DNA from: Sphingomonas sp. JUb134 | GTDB taxonomy: Bacteria > Pseudomonadota > Alphaproteobacteria > Sphingomonadales > Sphingomonadaceae | Assembly (NCBI RefSeq): GCF_004341505.2 | Contig: NZ_SLYP02000001.1 | Span: 1,623,001 to 1,687,000 of the forward strand | DNA: 64,000 bases | Direction: 5' to 3' | Shown here: positions 17,983 through 26,118 of the stretch, piece by piece | How positions within the stretch are numbered: the stretch's first letter is position 1 | How the letters are laid out: each line of letters opens with the position of its first letter | Notes under the pieces: model-generated | Databases searched by the model: none | What the model saw: only the letters and a program-made list of their open reading frames with translations | Told to the model about the DNA's origin: nothing | Translations under genes and position numbers: made by a program

Positions 17983-18861
17983 ATGTCCGGCTCGCGCGAC
18001 GAGGACCTGAAAAGCGAGGGCGGTCCAGAGGCCGAGCCCGTGGAAGGGTTGACCGAGGAGGAGGTCGATTCCGTCGACGAGCGCCGCTCGGGCTCGCCCA
18101 AGGTCGTCCACGAGGTCATCCGGCTCCAAGGCGACGAGGAGCTCGGAAGGCCGCTGGCCTCCCTGATCTTGTCCGGCTTTGCGGCAGGGGTGGGTCTCAG
18201 CGCATCGATCCTGGCCGAGGCGTTCTTGCAGGAGAAGCTGCCCAAGGAACCCTGGGCGGAGTTGATCTCCTCCCTCGGCTATTCGGTCGGCTACGTGATC
18301 GTGATCCTGGGCAACCTGCAGCTGTTCACCGAGAACACGGTGACGGCGGTGCTTCCGCTCGCCACTCACCCGACGCGGCGGAACCTTGCCCGGCTGCTTC
18401 GTCTCTGGGTCACCGTCCTGGTCGCCAACCTGGTCGGCACCTTCTTCGTCGCCTTGCTGGTCGCTCATCAGATCATCGTCGGGCCGGAGCAACTCTCCGC
18501 CACGCTGGAGGTCTCGCGCTCGCTGCTCCGGCATGATGCGATGACGACGCTGATGCTGGGCATGCCGGCTGGCTTCCTGGTGGCGTCGATCGCATGGATC
18601 CTGCCGAATGCGAGAGGCAGCGAGTTCTGGGTAATCGTCCTGATCACCTATGTGATCGCCCTGGGCGGCTTCAGCCACGTGGTCGCCGGATCGGGAGAGG
18701 CCTGGCTGCTCTGGCTGCAAGGAGAGCTGGGGCTTTCGGACGCCATCGGCCGTATCATCCTGCCGTCATTGCTGGGCAACATCATCGGCGGCACCGGCCT
18801 GTTCGCGGTGCTCGCCCACGGCCAGGTGCACGGGGAGCTTGATCCGGACGAGGGCGAATAG
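17983..18861 (+). CDS. Formate/nitrite transporter (FNT) family membrane protein
   Basis: This 292-residue protein has a charged, acidic N-terminal extension (MSGSRDEDLKSEGG... to about residue 50), then six predicted membrane helices. Landmarks are LILSGFAAGVGLSASILAEA, YVIVILGNLQLFTENTVTAV, VLVANLVGTFFVALLV, MPAGFLVASIAWIL and LPSLLGNIIGGTGLFAVLAHG. The GNLQLFTENT and GNIIGGT elements correspond to FNT family repeats, as in FocA-like channels. The transported anion is unknown. Adjacent to the HAD gene. Confidence 0.85.
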   Translation: MSGSRDEDLKSEGGPEAEPVEGLTEEEVDSVDERRSGSPKVVHEVIRLQGDEELGRPLASLILSGFAAGVGLSASILAEAFLQEKLPKEPWAELISSLGYSVGYVIVILGNLQLFTENTVTAVLPLATHPTRRNLARLLRLWVTVLVANLVGTFFVALLVAHQIIVGPEQLSATLEVSRSLLRHDAMTTLMLGMPAGFLVASIAWILPNARGSEFWVIVLITYVIALGGFSHVVAGSGEAWLLWLQGELGLSDAIGRIILPSLLGNIIGGTGLFAVLAHGQVHGELDPDEGE

Positions 18862-18879
18862 CGGCAGTTCCTGAGTGCC

Positions 18880-18904
18880 GGAACCCTGGCGCCGGCCACG
18901 CGTC
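18880..18904 (+). promoter_or_regulatory. Possible EcfG-type promoter
   Basis: GGAAC at 18880-18884, 16-bp spacer, CGTC at 18901-18904: one base off the EcfG consensus GGAAC-N16-CGTT. It lies only 8 bp before the ATG at 18913, so the transcript would be nearly leaderless. Confidence 0.3.
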
Positions 18905-18912
18905 TGCACGGG

Positions 18913-19149
18913 ATGGCAGTAAGGTTCAGGCACCTCGCCGGGATCGCCCTCCTGGCGCCCGCGGCGCTCCTCCCGGTGCCGGCGCTCGCATGTACCCTGT
19001 GTCATTCGCCCCAGGCGACGTCCGTGCGCGAACGCCTGCTGGCGGGCGACCTGTGGTGGAATGCCTGCGCCGTCGCGTTGCCGCTGACGCTCCTGCTCGC
19101 GGTGATCGCTCTGGTCCTGCGGGAGCCTGAGGAAAGGTCCCGGTCATGA
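18913..19149 (+). CDS. Small membrane protein with CxxC motif
   Basis: This 78-residue protein has a signal-like N-terminus (HLAGIALLAPAALLPVPALA), a CTLCHSPQA motif resembling a heme- or metal-binding CxxCH site, and a C-terminal membrane helix (ACAVALPLTLLLAVIALVL). A c-type heme site is possible but a single motif does not prove it. Its stop overlaps the start of the DUF2243 gene (ATGA), so they form a unit. No family recognised. Confidence 0.65.
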   Translation: MAVRFRHLAGIALLAPAALLPVPALACTLCHSPQATSVRERLLAGDLWWNACAVALPLTLLLAVIALVLREPEERSRS

Positions 19150-19598
19150 TCGCCAGCCGCCGACCGCTTCTGTCCGCCGGCCTCGCACTCGGCATGGGCA
19201 TGGGCGGCTTCGTGGACGGGATCCTGTTCCACCAGATCCTGCAGTTCCACAACATGCTGTCCGGCCGGATTCCGAATACCGACTATGTCGGCGCCAAGGT
19301 GAACATGGTGTGGGATGGCTTCTTTCACGCCGGTGTCTGGATGCTCACGGCCATCGGCATCGCGCTTCTCTGGCGCGCGGGGCGTCGGCGCGACGCCGAC
19401 CTGTCTGGGCGCCTTTTCAGCGGGTCCCTGCTGATCGGCTGGGGCCTGTTCAACTTGGTCGAGGGGGTGATCGATCATCACCTGCTTCAACTTCACCACG
19501 TCTATGAACCGGCCGGGCTCTCCGTGTGGGACGGCCTGTTCCTGCTCTGGGGAGCAGGGATGGTCGCGGTCGGCTGGTGGCTGTGTCGGCGCCGCTGA
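19146..19598 (+). CDS. DUF2243 membrane protein
   Basis: This 150-residue protein has four predicted membrane helices and the family landmarks GGFVDGILFHQILQFHNML, NMVWDGFFHAGVWML, FNLVEGVIDHHLLQLHHV and VWDGLFLLWGAGM. The conserved histidines (FHQILQFHN, DHHLLQLHH) are likely metal ligands within the membrane. Function is unknown; members often sit beside cytochrome oxidase assembly or metal genes. It overlaps the CxxCH protein gene by 4 bp. Confidence 0.82.
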   Translation: MIASRRPLLSAGLALGMGMGGFVDGILFHQILQFHNMLSGRIPNTDYVGAKVNMVWDGFFHAGVWMLTAIGIALLWRAGRRRDADLSGRLFSGSLLIGWGLFNLVEGVIDHHLLQLHHVYEPAGLSVWDGLFLLWGAGMVAVGWWLCRRR

Positions 19599-19825
19599 GG
19601 GCAGCGAATGCCGGCCATCTGCCCGGCAGGGCGCAACGCTTGCGACCGCGCTGCGTTCTGGACTGGACGAGCGGCCCTTCAGCCACTCCCTCTCTGTCGC
19701 GACGAGGAAACCCCCGAGATGCCCGCGATGAACGATCGTGGCCTGTCGAGCCCGCGCCGAAGAGCCGTCCCCACCATTCCGTCCGCCGAACAGGATTTTG
19801 GCCGACGACGCAAAGGAGCCGACCG

Positions 19826-20074
19826 ATGAGCACGGAACGTAAGGCAACGCTGTACCGGATGGTGCTGCCGGAGCACACCTGCCCGTTTGGCGTGCGTGCC
19901 AAGGCCATGCTGGAAGCTGCCGGCTACGAGGTCGAAGACCATCTGCTCCGTTCCCGCGAGGAAGTGGACCGGTACAAGGAGGAGCAGGGCGTTTCCACCA
20001 CGCCGCAGGTGTTCATCGACGGGGAACGGATCGGCGGAAGTGACGATCTCGAGCGCTTCCTTGCCAGCAACTGA
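19826..20074 (+). CDS. Monothiol-type glutaredoxin
   Basis: This 82-residue protein has the active site HTCPFGVRAKAML, that is CPFG in place of the dithiol CPYC, and the cis-proline loop STTPQVFIDGERIGGSDDL. It is expected to reduce glutathione mixed disulfides or carry iron-sulfur clusters. The ATG at 19826 follows CAAAGGAG. The patatin-like gene opens within its last codons. Confidence 0.87.
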   Translation: MSTERKATLYRMVLPEHTCPFGVRAKAMLEAAGYEVEDHLLRSREEVDRYKEEQGVSTTPQVFIDGERIGGSDDLERFLASN

Positions 20075-21131
20075 GCCCCGACCGGAAATCCGGGACTTGA
20101 AGATCGTCCTGGTGCTTGGCGGCGGCAACGCCCTCGGCGCCTATCATGCCGGCCTGTACGAGGCGCTCCACGATGCCGGCATCGAGCCGGAGTGGGTCGT
20201 CGGCACCTCGATCGGCGCGGTCACGGGCGCGATCATCGCAGGCAATTCTCCGGAGGACCGGGTGGACCGCCTCCGCAAGCTCTGGCGCCCGGCGGACGAG
20301 CAGGGCTGGCCGATGCCGTGGGACATGCTGCCGGAGGGGTGGCGCCGGACCGGTGCCGTGGTGGAAACGCTTCTGACGGGTCGCGCCGGACTGTTCGGGC
20401 CGCTCGGCTCCTATCCCGCATGGCGGCAGGCGGACGGGGCCGCGGGCTCGCCCGCCGTCTACGACACGCATGCGCTGAGCAGCACGCTTCAGGATCTTGT
20501 CGACTTCGACCTGCTCAACCGCGGCCCGATGCGCATGACGGCCGTCGCGGTCGACATCGAAACCGGTGAGGAGGTTCTGCTGGATACCGCCCGGCAGCGG
20601 CTGTCGGCGGATCATATCCGCGCGAGCGCAGCCCTGCTGACCGCCTATCCGGCGGTGGAGGTGGACGGCCGCCTTTTCGGAGACGGCGGACTGTCGATGA
20701 ACCTCCCGATCGATCCGGTGATGCTCGACTCCGGTTCCACGCCGATCCTGTGCATCGCGTCGGACCTTCTTCCGCTCTCCTCGCGCCGGCCCAAGACCAT
20801 CGGTGAGGTTGCCGGGCGGATGCAGGACCTCGCCTTTGCGGCCCAGTCCCGCAGGACGCTCTCGCGCTGGCGCGCCTTTTTCGAGAATGGCTGCCCGGGG
20901 CGCGAGACGTGCCGCTCGGTCGCGCTGGTGACCACGGCCTATCGTGATCAGGAGCAAGAGGTTGCCGGCAAGGCGATGGACTTCTCCCCGCGATCGGTGC
21001 TGCAGCGGTGGAACAGCGGACGCCGGGACGGCGATGCACTCGTGCATCGGCTGCGGTCTGACGAATTCACCCGCGGGCAGGACGGTCTCACCATTCACGA
21101 TGCTGCCGGTGACGGCAGAATTACTGCTTGA
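20061..21131 (+). CDS. Patatin-like phospholipase
   Basis: This protein of about 356 residues has the patatin oxyanion hole GGGNALGAYHAG, the nucleophile motif GTSIG (Ser) and the catalytic Asp in GDGGLSMNLP. A C-terminal extension follows (residues about 235-356, with RCRTLSRW-like helices) as in the group carrying a DUF3734-type tail. The start is unclear: TTG at 20061 (overlapping the glutaredoxin stop) or TTG at 20097; no ATG or GTG precedes the glycine-rich loop. It is expected to act on phospholipid acyl chains. Confidence 0.78.
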   Translation: MPATEPRPEIRDLKIVLVLGGGNALGAYHAGLYEALHDAGIEPEWVVGTSIGAVTGAIIAGNSPEDRVDRLRKLWRPADEQGWPMPWDMLPEGWRRTGAVVETLLTGRAGLFGPLGSYPAWRQADGAAGSPAVYDTHALSSTLQDLVDFDLLNRGPMRMTAVAVDIETGEEVLLDTARQRLSADHIRASAALLTAYPAVEVDGRLFGDGGLSMNLPIDPVMLDSGSTPILCIASDLLPLSSRRPKTIGEVAGRMQDLAFAAQSRRTLSRWRAFFENGCPGRETCRSVALVTTAYRDQEQEVAGKAMDFSPRSVLQRWNSGRRDGDALVHRLRSDEFTRGQDGLTIHDAAGDGRITA

Positions 21132-21134
21132 ACT

Positions 21135-21146
21135 AACGTACGTTAA
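21135..21146. promoter_or_regulatory. 12-bp perfect palindrome, possible operator
   Basis: TAACGTACGTTA lies 99 bp before the start of the carbohydrate-active protein operon. TetR-, LacI- or AraC-type regulators use operators of this size. The motif is alone in the window as far as I can see. Confidence 0.35.
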
Positions 21147-21244
21147 AAGGTTCCAACAATTCGTCGTGAGTTTCCTTTTCTTAGGGAACAACCCGATCGC
21201 TGGCGGGATTGGAGGGCATCGCAAAGCAGAAGAGGGAGGTGTTG

Positions 21245-23467
21245 ATGGCGTCAACGGCGATCTCGAAGGAGATGCTGCCAGTCAGCCCCTACTTCCTGGC
21301 GCTGCGAGAAGATCTTCGTCGCCCAAGAAAGCCGCTTGCCCGGTTCCGATCGGGTGAACTCGAGGTGGAGGTGGTCGCCGCCCCCGACGGTGTCTTCGCG
21401 CTCGTGCAGCGTCCCGGGAATGGGGGGCTCGCGCTACGGGCGGCCTTTATCGCCGCACCGTTTGAATGCCAGGTGCTGGATGCCCAACCCGGCGAATCCG
21501 CTCGCCTTCGGGTGACCAGCGGCATGGGGGAACACCACATCGTCTTCGCGATCGGGTCGGAGGCGCTGGAGATCCTGCGCATCACCGTCTGCCTGACCCC
21601 TGAAACGTCGATCCTCATCCCCTTTGCGCCGCGGGACCTCTACCCCCTCGGGCGCGAGGATGATCCGGTTGCCGCAAGCGGCACGGTCGAAGCGGCCCAG
21701 CGGGGCTTGAACGGCGGGCTGATCTACTTCCGCATCGACGAGCCCGCCTTCGGCAATGTTCTCTACTTCCAGAACCTCACCGCGCTGAACGACTACTACC
21801 GCGACACGGGCACCAAGCCGGATGGCGTCGTGGGCGGGGAATGGCCCGAGCTCGGCTATCTCCTGCCGACGCCCGAGCGCGACCAGGATCCGGCTTCCGC
21901 GGCGCTGGAGGCGGGCAAGACCGTCACGATCTCCGACGCGATCGTGGTGTTCCGCTACATGGCACCGCCGGACGAACGGGAGTCCGCGCGCCAGTTCATC
22001 CAGATGCTAGGCACCGCCTACAAGGCCCTGGAGCTTCCGCCGGTTCAATATCGCGACTGGGCGGATCGAGCGGAACGGGCCGCCCGCGACTTGGACGAGG
22101 CGCCGGAGGCGACCATCCGCCACTATGGGCACCGCTACGTCCATCCGTATACCGGGGCGGAATATCCCGACATCATGGTCCAGATGTCGGTGATCACCGC
22201 CCTGCACGACTGGGGCAAGTGGCGAGGCGAACCGCATCCCTTGGAAGCCGAACTGAAGGCCGGCCTGCACAAGTTCTACGACCCAAAGCTCGCCACGCTG
22301 CGCCGCTATCTTCCCAACGTCGGCAAGGACAAGGACGCCGACGCGGTCGACAGCTGGTACCTGTACCACCCGCTGCTCAACCTCGGCATCCTGGCGCTGG
22401 ACGGCGACGCGGATGCGCGGGAGCTGTTCCTGTCGTCCCTGGAGTACGGCATCCGGGCGGCGCAGCATTTCGATTATCGTTGGCCGATCCAGTACAACGT
22501 CACCGACTTCTCCATCATCGAGAAGACCGCGCCTGCCGACGGGCGGGGGCAGACAGATGTTGGGGGCATTTACGCCTGGGTCATGCTGCAGGCGTTCGAG
22601 CTGACCGACGACAAGCGGTATCTCGACGAGGCTCGGGCCGCGATCGAAGCGGCAGTGGGACTGGGGTTCAACATCAACTACCAGGCCAATCTGACCGCCT
22701 GGGGCGCCGCCGCCTGCATGCGCCTCTGGCGGATCACCGACCGCGAAGTCTATCTTCAGCAGAGCTACGTCTATCTCGCGAGCTTCTTCCACAACAGCGT
22801 GTTGTGGGACAGCCAGATCGGCCATGCCGAGAGCTACGAGACCTTCCTCGGGGTAACCTGTCTTCAGGATGCCCCATACATGGCGATGTACGAGTGCTTC
22901 GACACCTTCGTCGCGTTCGAGCGGTTTCTGAACGACAGCGGCCCGGAACTCGAACCCGAAGCGCGCATGCTGATCAGTGAGTATTGCAAATACGTCCTGT
23001 CGCGTGCCTGGTACTATTACCCGGACGCACTGCCGGCCGAGGCAGTGGCGGACCAGCAGCGCGAGTCCAACGGACACATCGACCCGAAGCTCTCCTTCCC
23101 ATTGGAAGACCTGTATCCCGACGGGCAGCAGGCGGGGCAGGTCGGCCAGGAGGTCTATGGCGCCGGCGCTGCGTTCATCTTCGCATCACGAGCCTTCCAC
23201 GATGTCGAGGGTGCACCCTTCCGGATCTACTGCGACTATCTGCTGCGACGGATCGAGCGCACCGGTGAGCGCGCCGTGACGATCACCCTCGACGGGGTGG
23301 AGACCTGTACCGCCAACCTTCGGCTCGTGCGGCTGAAGCGGCGCAAGCTTCCCAAGAGCAGCGTCACCACTGCGGGTGGCGATTCGGTCCGCCCACACAG
23401 CAGTTCGGAAGACCGCACCGACTACAACGTGCCGGCCAACGGCCGCATCGTCCTAAGCTGGGAATAA
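21245..23467 (+). CDS. Large hypothetical protein, six-hairpin glycosidase-like
   Basis: This 740-residue protein has no signal peptide in its first 30 residues (MASTAISKEMLPVSPYFLAL). The C-terminal half repeats helix-helix segments rich in aromatic and acidic residues (VDSWYLYHPLLNLGIL, YRWPIQYNVTDFSIIEKTAP, GIYAWVMLQAFELTDDKRYL, NINYQANLTAWGAAACMRLW, ESYETFLGVTCLQDAPYMAMYE), which suggest an alpha/alpha toroid as in glycoside hydrolases. The N-terminal part looks beta-rich. I could not assign a family or catalytic residues. A GGGAGG site precedes the ATG. It heads the operon with the SDR and zinc dehydrogenase genes. Confidence 0.6.
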   Translation: MASTAISKEMLPVSPYFLALREDLRRPRKPLARFRSGELEVEVVAAPDGVFALVQRPGNGGLALRAAFIAAPFECQVLDAQPGESARLRVTSGMGEHHIVFAIGSEALEILRITVCLTPETSILIPFAPRDLYPLGREDDPVAASGTVEAAQRGLNGGLIYFRIDEPAFGNVLYFQNLTALNDYYRDTGTKPDGVVGGEWPELGYLLPTPERDQDPASAALEAGKTVTISDAIVVFRYMAPPDERESARQFIQMLGTAYKALELPPVQYRDWADRAERAARDLDEAPEATIRHYGHRYVHPYTGAEYPDIMVQMSVITALHDWGKWRGEPHPLEAELKAGLHKFYDPKLATLRRYLPNVGKDKDADAVDSWYLYHPLLNLGILALDGDADARELFLSSLEYGIRAAQHFDYRWPIQYNVTDFSIIEKTAPADGRGQTDVGGIYAWVMLQAFELTDDKRYLDEARAAIEAAVGLGFNINYQANLTAWGAAACMRLWRITDREVYLQQSYVYLASFFHNSVLWDSQIGHAESYETFLGVTCLQDAPYMAMYECFDTFVAFERFLNDSGPELEPEARMLISEYCKYVLSRAWYYYPDALPAEAVADQQRESNGHIDPKLSFPLEDLYPDGQQAGQVGQEVYGAGAAFIFASRAFHDVEGAPFRIYCDYLLRRIERTGERAVTITLDGVETCTANLRLVRLKRRKLPKSSVTTAGGDSVRPHSSSEDRTDYNVPANGRIVLSWE

Positions 23468-23469
23468 AC

Positions 23470-24210
23470 ATGGCGATCGAGCATACGTCGCTTGCGGGCA
23501 AGCGCATCCTTCTGACGGGCGGTACCACCGGGATCGGTCGCGCGACGCTTGCGCTCCTTGCCGGGCAAGGTGCGCGTGTCCTCACCTTCGGGCGAGACCA
23601 GCAGGCATTGGACCAGGCGCTCGCAAGCGCGGGCGGCGGGCAGGACCTGTTCGGTATCACGGCGGACGCGGCGACCAAGGAGGGGATCGAGGCCGTCTTC
23701 CAGGCCGTCGACGAGAAGCTCGGCGGCATCGACATGCTCGTCGCCTGCGCGGCACTGGGCGCCGATCCGCTGGACGAGATGGCGGACGAGGATTGGCGCT
23801 ACGTGGTCCAGACCAACCTGATTGGGTATCTCGCGTCGGCCAAGGCGGCGATGACGCGGATGGAGGCACAGGGCGGTGGGCACCTGCTCTTCGTCGGATC
23901 GATCAGCACCGAGATCAAGGCGGAGGGCGAGAGCGTCTATTCCGCGACCAAGGCCGGGGTTCAGGCGTTCGCCGAAACCCTCCGCAAGGAAGTCGCGGAC
24001 AAGAACATCAAGGTCAGCGTGATCCAGCCGGGCTCGGTCGACACCGACATGCAGGAGTGCAGCCCGGAAGAGAAGCGGGAAGCGGTGGCCAAGCAGGAGA
24101 TGCTCCAGGCCGAGGAGATCGCCGAGGCGATCCTGTTCGTTCTCAGCCGCTCCTCCGCCTGCGACGTCGTCAATCTGCGGATCGAGCCCCGCGTGCAGAA
24201 GACGAGCTGA
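23470..24210 (+). CDS. Short-chain dehydrogenase, copy 1 of a pair
   Basis: This 246-residue SDR starts 2 bp after the preceding stop. Its cofactor motif is TGGTTGIG; the catalytic Ser is in FVGSISTE and the Tyr/Lys in YSATKAG. It is a clear paralogue of the SDR at 25299-26042: both share the LDML(V/I)ACA block, the VGSIS...IKA.GESVY region and the AFAETLRKE helix. The cluster context suggests it oxidises or reduces a sugar-derived hydroxyl; the substrate is unknown. Confidence 0.85.
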   Translation: MAIEHTSLAGKRILLTGGTTGIGRATLALLAGQGARVLTFGRDQQALDQALASAGGGQDLFGITADAATKEGIEAVFQAVDEKLGGIDMLVACAALGADPLDEMADEDWRYVVQTNLIGYLASAKAAMTRMEAQGGGHLLFVGSISTEIKAEGESVYSATKAGVQAFAETLRKEVADKNIKVSVIQPGSVDTDMQECSPEEKREAVAKQEMLQAEEIAEAILFVLSRSSACDVVNLRIEPRVQKTS

Positions 24211-24249
24211 ACTTCCCGCCCCATCCCACAACAAGGAGCCGGCCGCTCG

Positions 24250-25302
24250 ATGAAGGCTGCACTCAAGACCGCCGAAGGCACGTTCGTCGTCACCGAGGTC
24301 GAGCGGCCGATCCTGCCCGCATCCAACTTCGTGCTGGCACGCGTGCGTGTGGCGGGCATCTGCGGGACTGACCTGCGCCACTGGAAAAAGCACGAGCCGG
24401 AACTGGAATGCCATATCATGGGGCATGAACTGGCCGGCGAAGTGGTGGAAGTCGGCGAGGGCGTCACCAATGTGAAGCCCGGCGACCGCGTCGTGATCGA
24501 GACGGTCATGGGCGATGGTGTCTGCGACTATTGCCGCATCCAGCGCTACAATATCTGCGAGCACCTCTACGACGTGCGGACCCAATATGTGTCGCGTGCC
24601 TATGGCGAATATGTCGCCGGCCCGGCCGAAAAGTTCTACAAGCTTCCCGACCATGTGAGCTTCGAGGAAGCGTCGCTGATCGACACCTTTTCGGTGTGCC
24701 TGCACGCGCAGCATTTGTCCGGGCTCGGCATCAACGACACGGTGGCGGTGATCGGCGCAGGACCGATCGGCCTTGGGCAGATGATGCTCGCGAAGGCGAG
24801 CGGCGCGGACGTGATCATTTGCGACGTGGTGGAGAGCGCGCTCGAACTGGCACGGGAGCTGGGCGCCGATGCGGTGGTGAACAGTGCCACCGAGGATGCC
24901 GTCGAGCGGGTGAAGGCCTTCACCGGCGGACGCGGCGCGGACATCGTCTTCGAATGCGCGGGCGGCGAGTCGATGCCGCAGACGCTGCCCCAGGCCACCA
25001 GGATGGTGCGCCGTGCCGGCAAGGTCGTGATCGTCGGCGGCTTCGATGCGGGCGAGACCGCAATCCCGCTCGAATGGCAGCGGATCCAGATGTCCGAGAT
25101 CCAGCTGATCCCCAGCGCCAGCTTTGCCATGCACCAGATCTATCGCGAACAGGGAATGGTGCTGGACCTGATCGCGAAAGGACGCATCGACGTGAAGAAA
25201 CTGATCACCCATCGCTTCCCGCTCGACCGGATCAACGAAGCCTTCGACACGGCCGATCGCAAGCAGGAAACCGGCGCGGTCTTCGTGGCGATCACCTTGT
25301 GA
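24250..25302 (+). CDS. Zinc-dependent alcohol/sorbitol dehydrogenase family protein
   Basis: This 350-residue medium-chain dehydrogenase has the catalytic zinc signature GICGTDLRHW (Cys) and GHELAGEVVEVG (His-Glu), and the Rossmann motif GAGPIGLGQMMLAKA. The structural zinc loop reads GVCDYCRIQRYNIC: the second to fourth cysteines are at the usual spacing, but the first of the four is replaced by Asp. It lies between two paralogous SDRs and shares a 4-bp overlap with the second. Likely a polyol or sugar dehydrogenase; the substrate is unknown. Confidence 0.86.
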   Translation: MKAALKTAEGTFVVTEVERPILPASNFVLARVRVAGICGTDLRHWKKHEPELECHIMGHELAGEVVEVGEGVTNVKPGDRVVIETVMGDGVCDYCRIQRYNICEHLYDVRTQYVSRAYGEYVAGPAEKFYKLPDHVSFEEASLIDTFSVCLHAQHLSGLGINDTVAVIGAGPIGLGQMMLAKASGADVIICDVVESALELARELGADAVVNSATEDAVERVKAFTGGRGADIVFECAGGESMPQTLPQATRMVRRAGKVVIVGGFDAGETAIPLEWQRIQMSEIQLIPSASFAMHQIYREQGMVLDLIAKGRIDVKKLITHRFPLDRINEAFDTADRKQETGAVFVAITL

Positions 25303-26042
25303 TCGACGCGTCGATCCTTGCGGGCAGGCGGGTCCTGATCACGGGAGGCGCCGGTGGTGTCGGCCGGGCGGTCGCTGCCCGCATGATCGCGGCAGGGGCG
25401 CACATCCTGATCACCGATCGCCCGGAGGCGGACCTTGCCGGCGCGGCGGCGGAGCTCGGCCGCGGCGCACCGCTCCACGCCTTCGCGGCCGATCTCTCGA
25501 CCAGTGCGGGCATCGCTGCGCTCTTCGGGGCGGTGGACGAGAAGCTTGGCGGCCTGGACATGCTCATCGCCTGTGCCGGCGTCGGATCGGGACCGCTCCT
25601 GGAGATGGACGATGCCGGCTGGCGCTACGTGCTCGAAAGCAACCTTGCGAGTTATGTCGGCTGCACCCGCGCCGCCATCGAGCGGATCCGTGCCGCCGGG
25701 ATCGACCATGGCATGATCGTCCTCGTCGGCTCGATCAGCGTCCACATCAAGGCGGTGGGCGAGAGCGTCTACAATGCCGCCAAGGGCGGCGTCGCCTCCT
25801 TTGCCGAGACGCTGCGCAAGGAACTGATGCCGGAGCGCATCCGCCTGACGTTGATCGAACCCGGCGCGATCGGATCGGCGATGCAGCCCTACTCGGCCGA
25901 GGAACGCAGCCGCTTCATCGAGGAATTCCAGATGCTGCCGCCGGCCGAGGTCGCCGATGCCATCCTCTATGCGGCGACGCGACCCCGCGGCGTGGATGTC
26001 GTGACGCTGCGCATCGAGCCCTTGCACCAGAAGATCTACTAG
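25299..26042 (+). CDS. Short-chain dehydrogenase, copy 2 of a pair
   Basis: This 247-residue SDR starts with GTG in a GTGA overlap with the zinc dehydrogenase stop. Cofactor motif is TGGAGGVG; catalytic Ser is in LVGSISVH and Tyr/Lys in YNAAKGG. It mirrors the SDR at 23470-24210 over its whole length. The pair suggests either sequential oxidations of related intermediates or a heteromeric enzyme. It is the last gene of the block. Confidence 0.85.
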   Translation: MIDASILAGRRVLITGGAGGVGRAVAARMIAAGAHILITDRPEADLAGAAAELGRGAPLHAFAADLSTSAGIAALFGAVDEKLGGLDMLIACAGVGSGPLLEMDDAGWRYVLESNLASYVGCTRAAIERIRAAGIDHGMIVLVGSISVHIKAVGESVYNAAKGGVASFAETLRKELMPERIRLTLIEPGAIGSAMQPYSAEERSRFIEEFQMLPPAEVADAILYAATRPRGVDVVTLRIEPLHQKIY

Positions 26043-26118
26043 GGCGTCACCCTTCGAACGAGGCGATTGCTCGCCCGAGACCGCCGCAACCCGCAGCATC
26101 GCTGCGCGTTCTGCCGCC

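Noticed and set aside
21845..23080. Long frames on both strands over the 740-residue protein gene
   Set aside because: They are shadows of high third-position GC; only the frame from 21245 has a ribosome site and domain-like composition.
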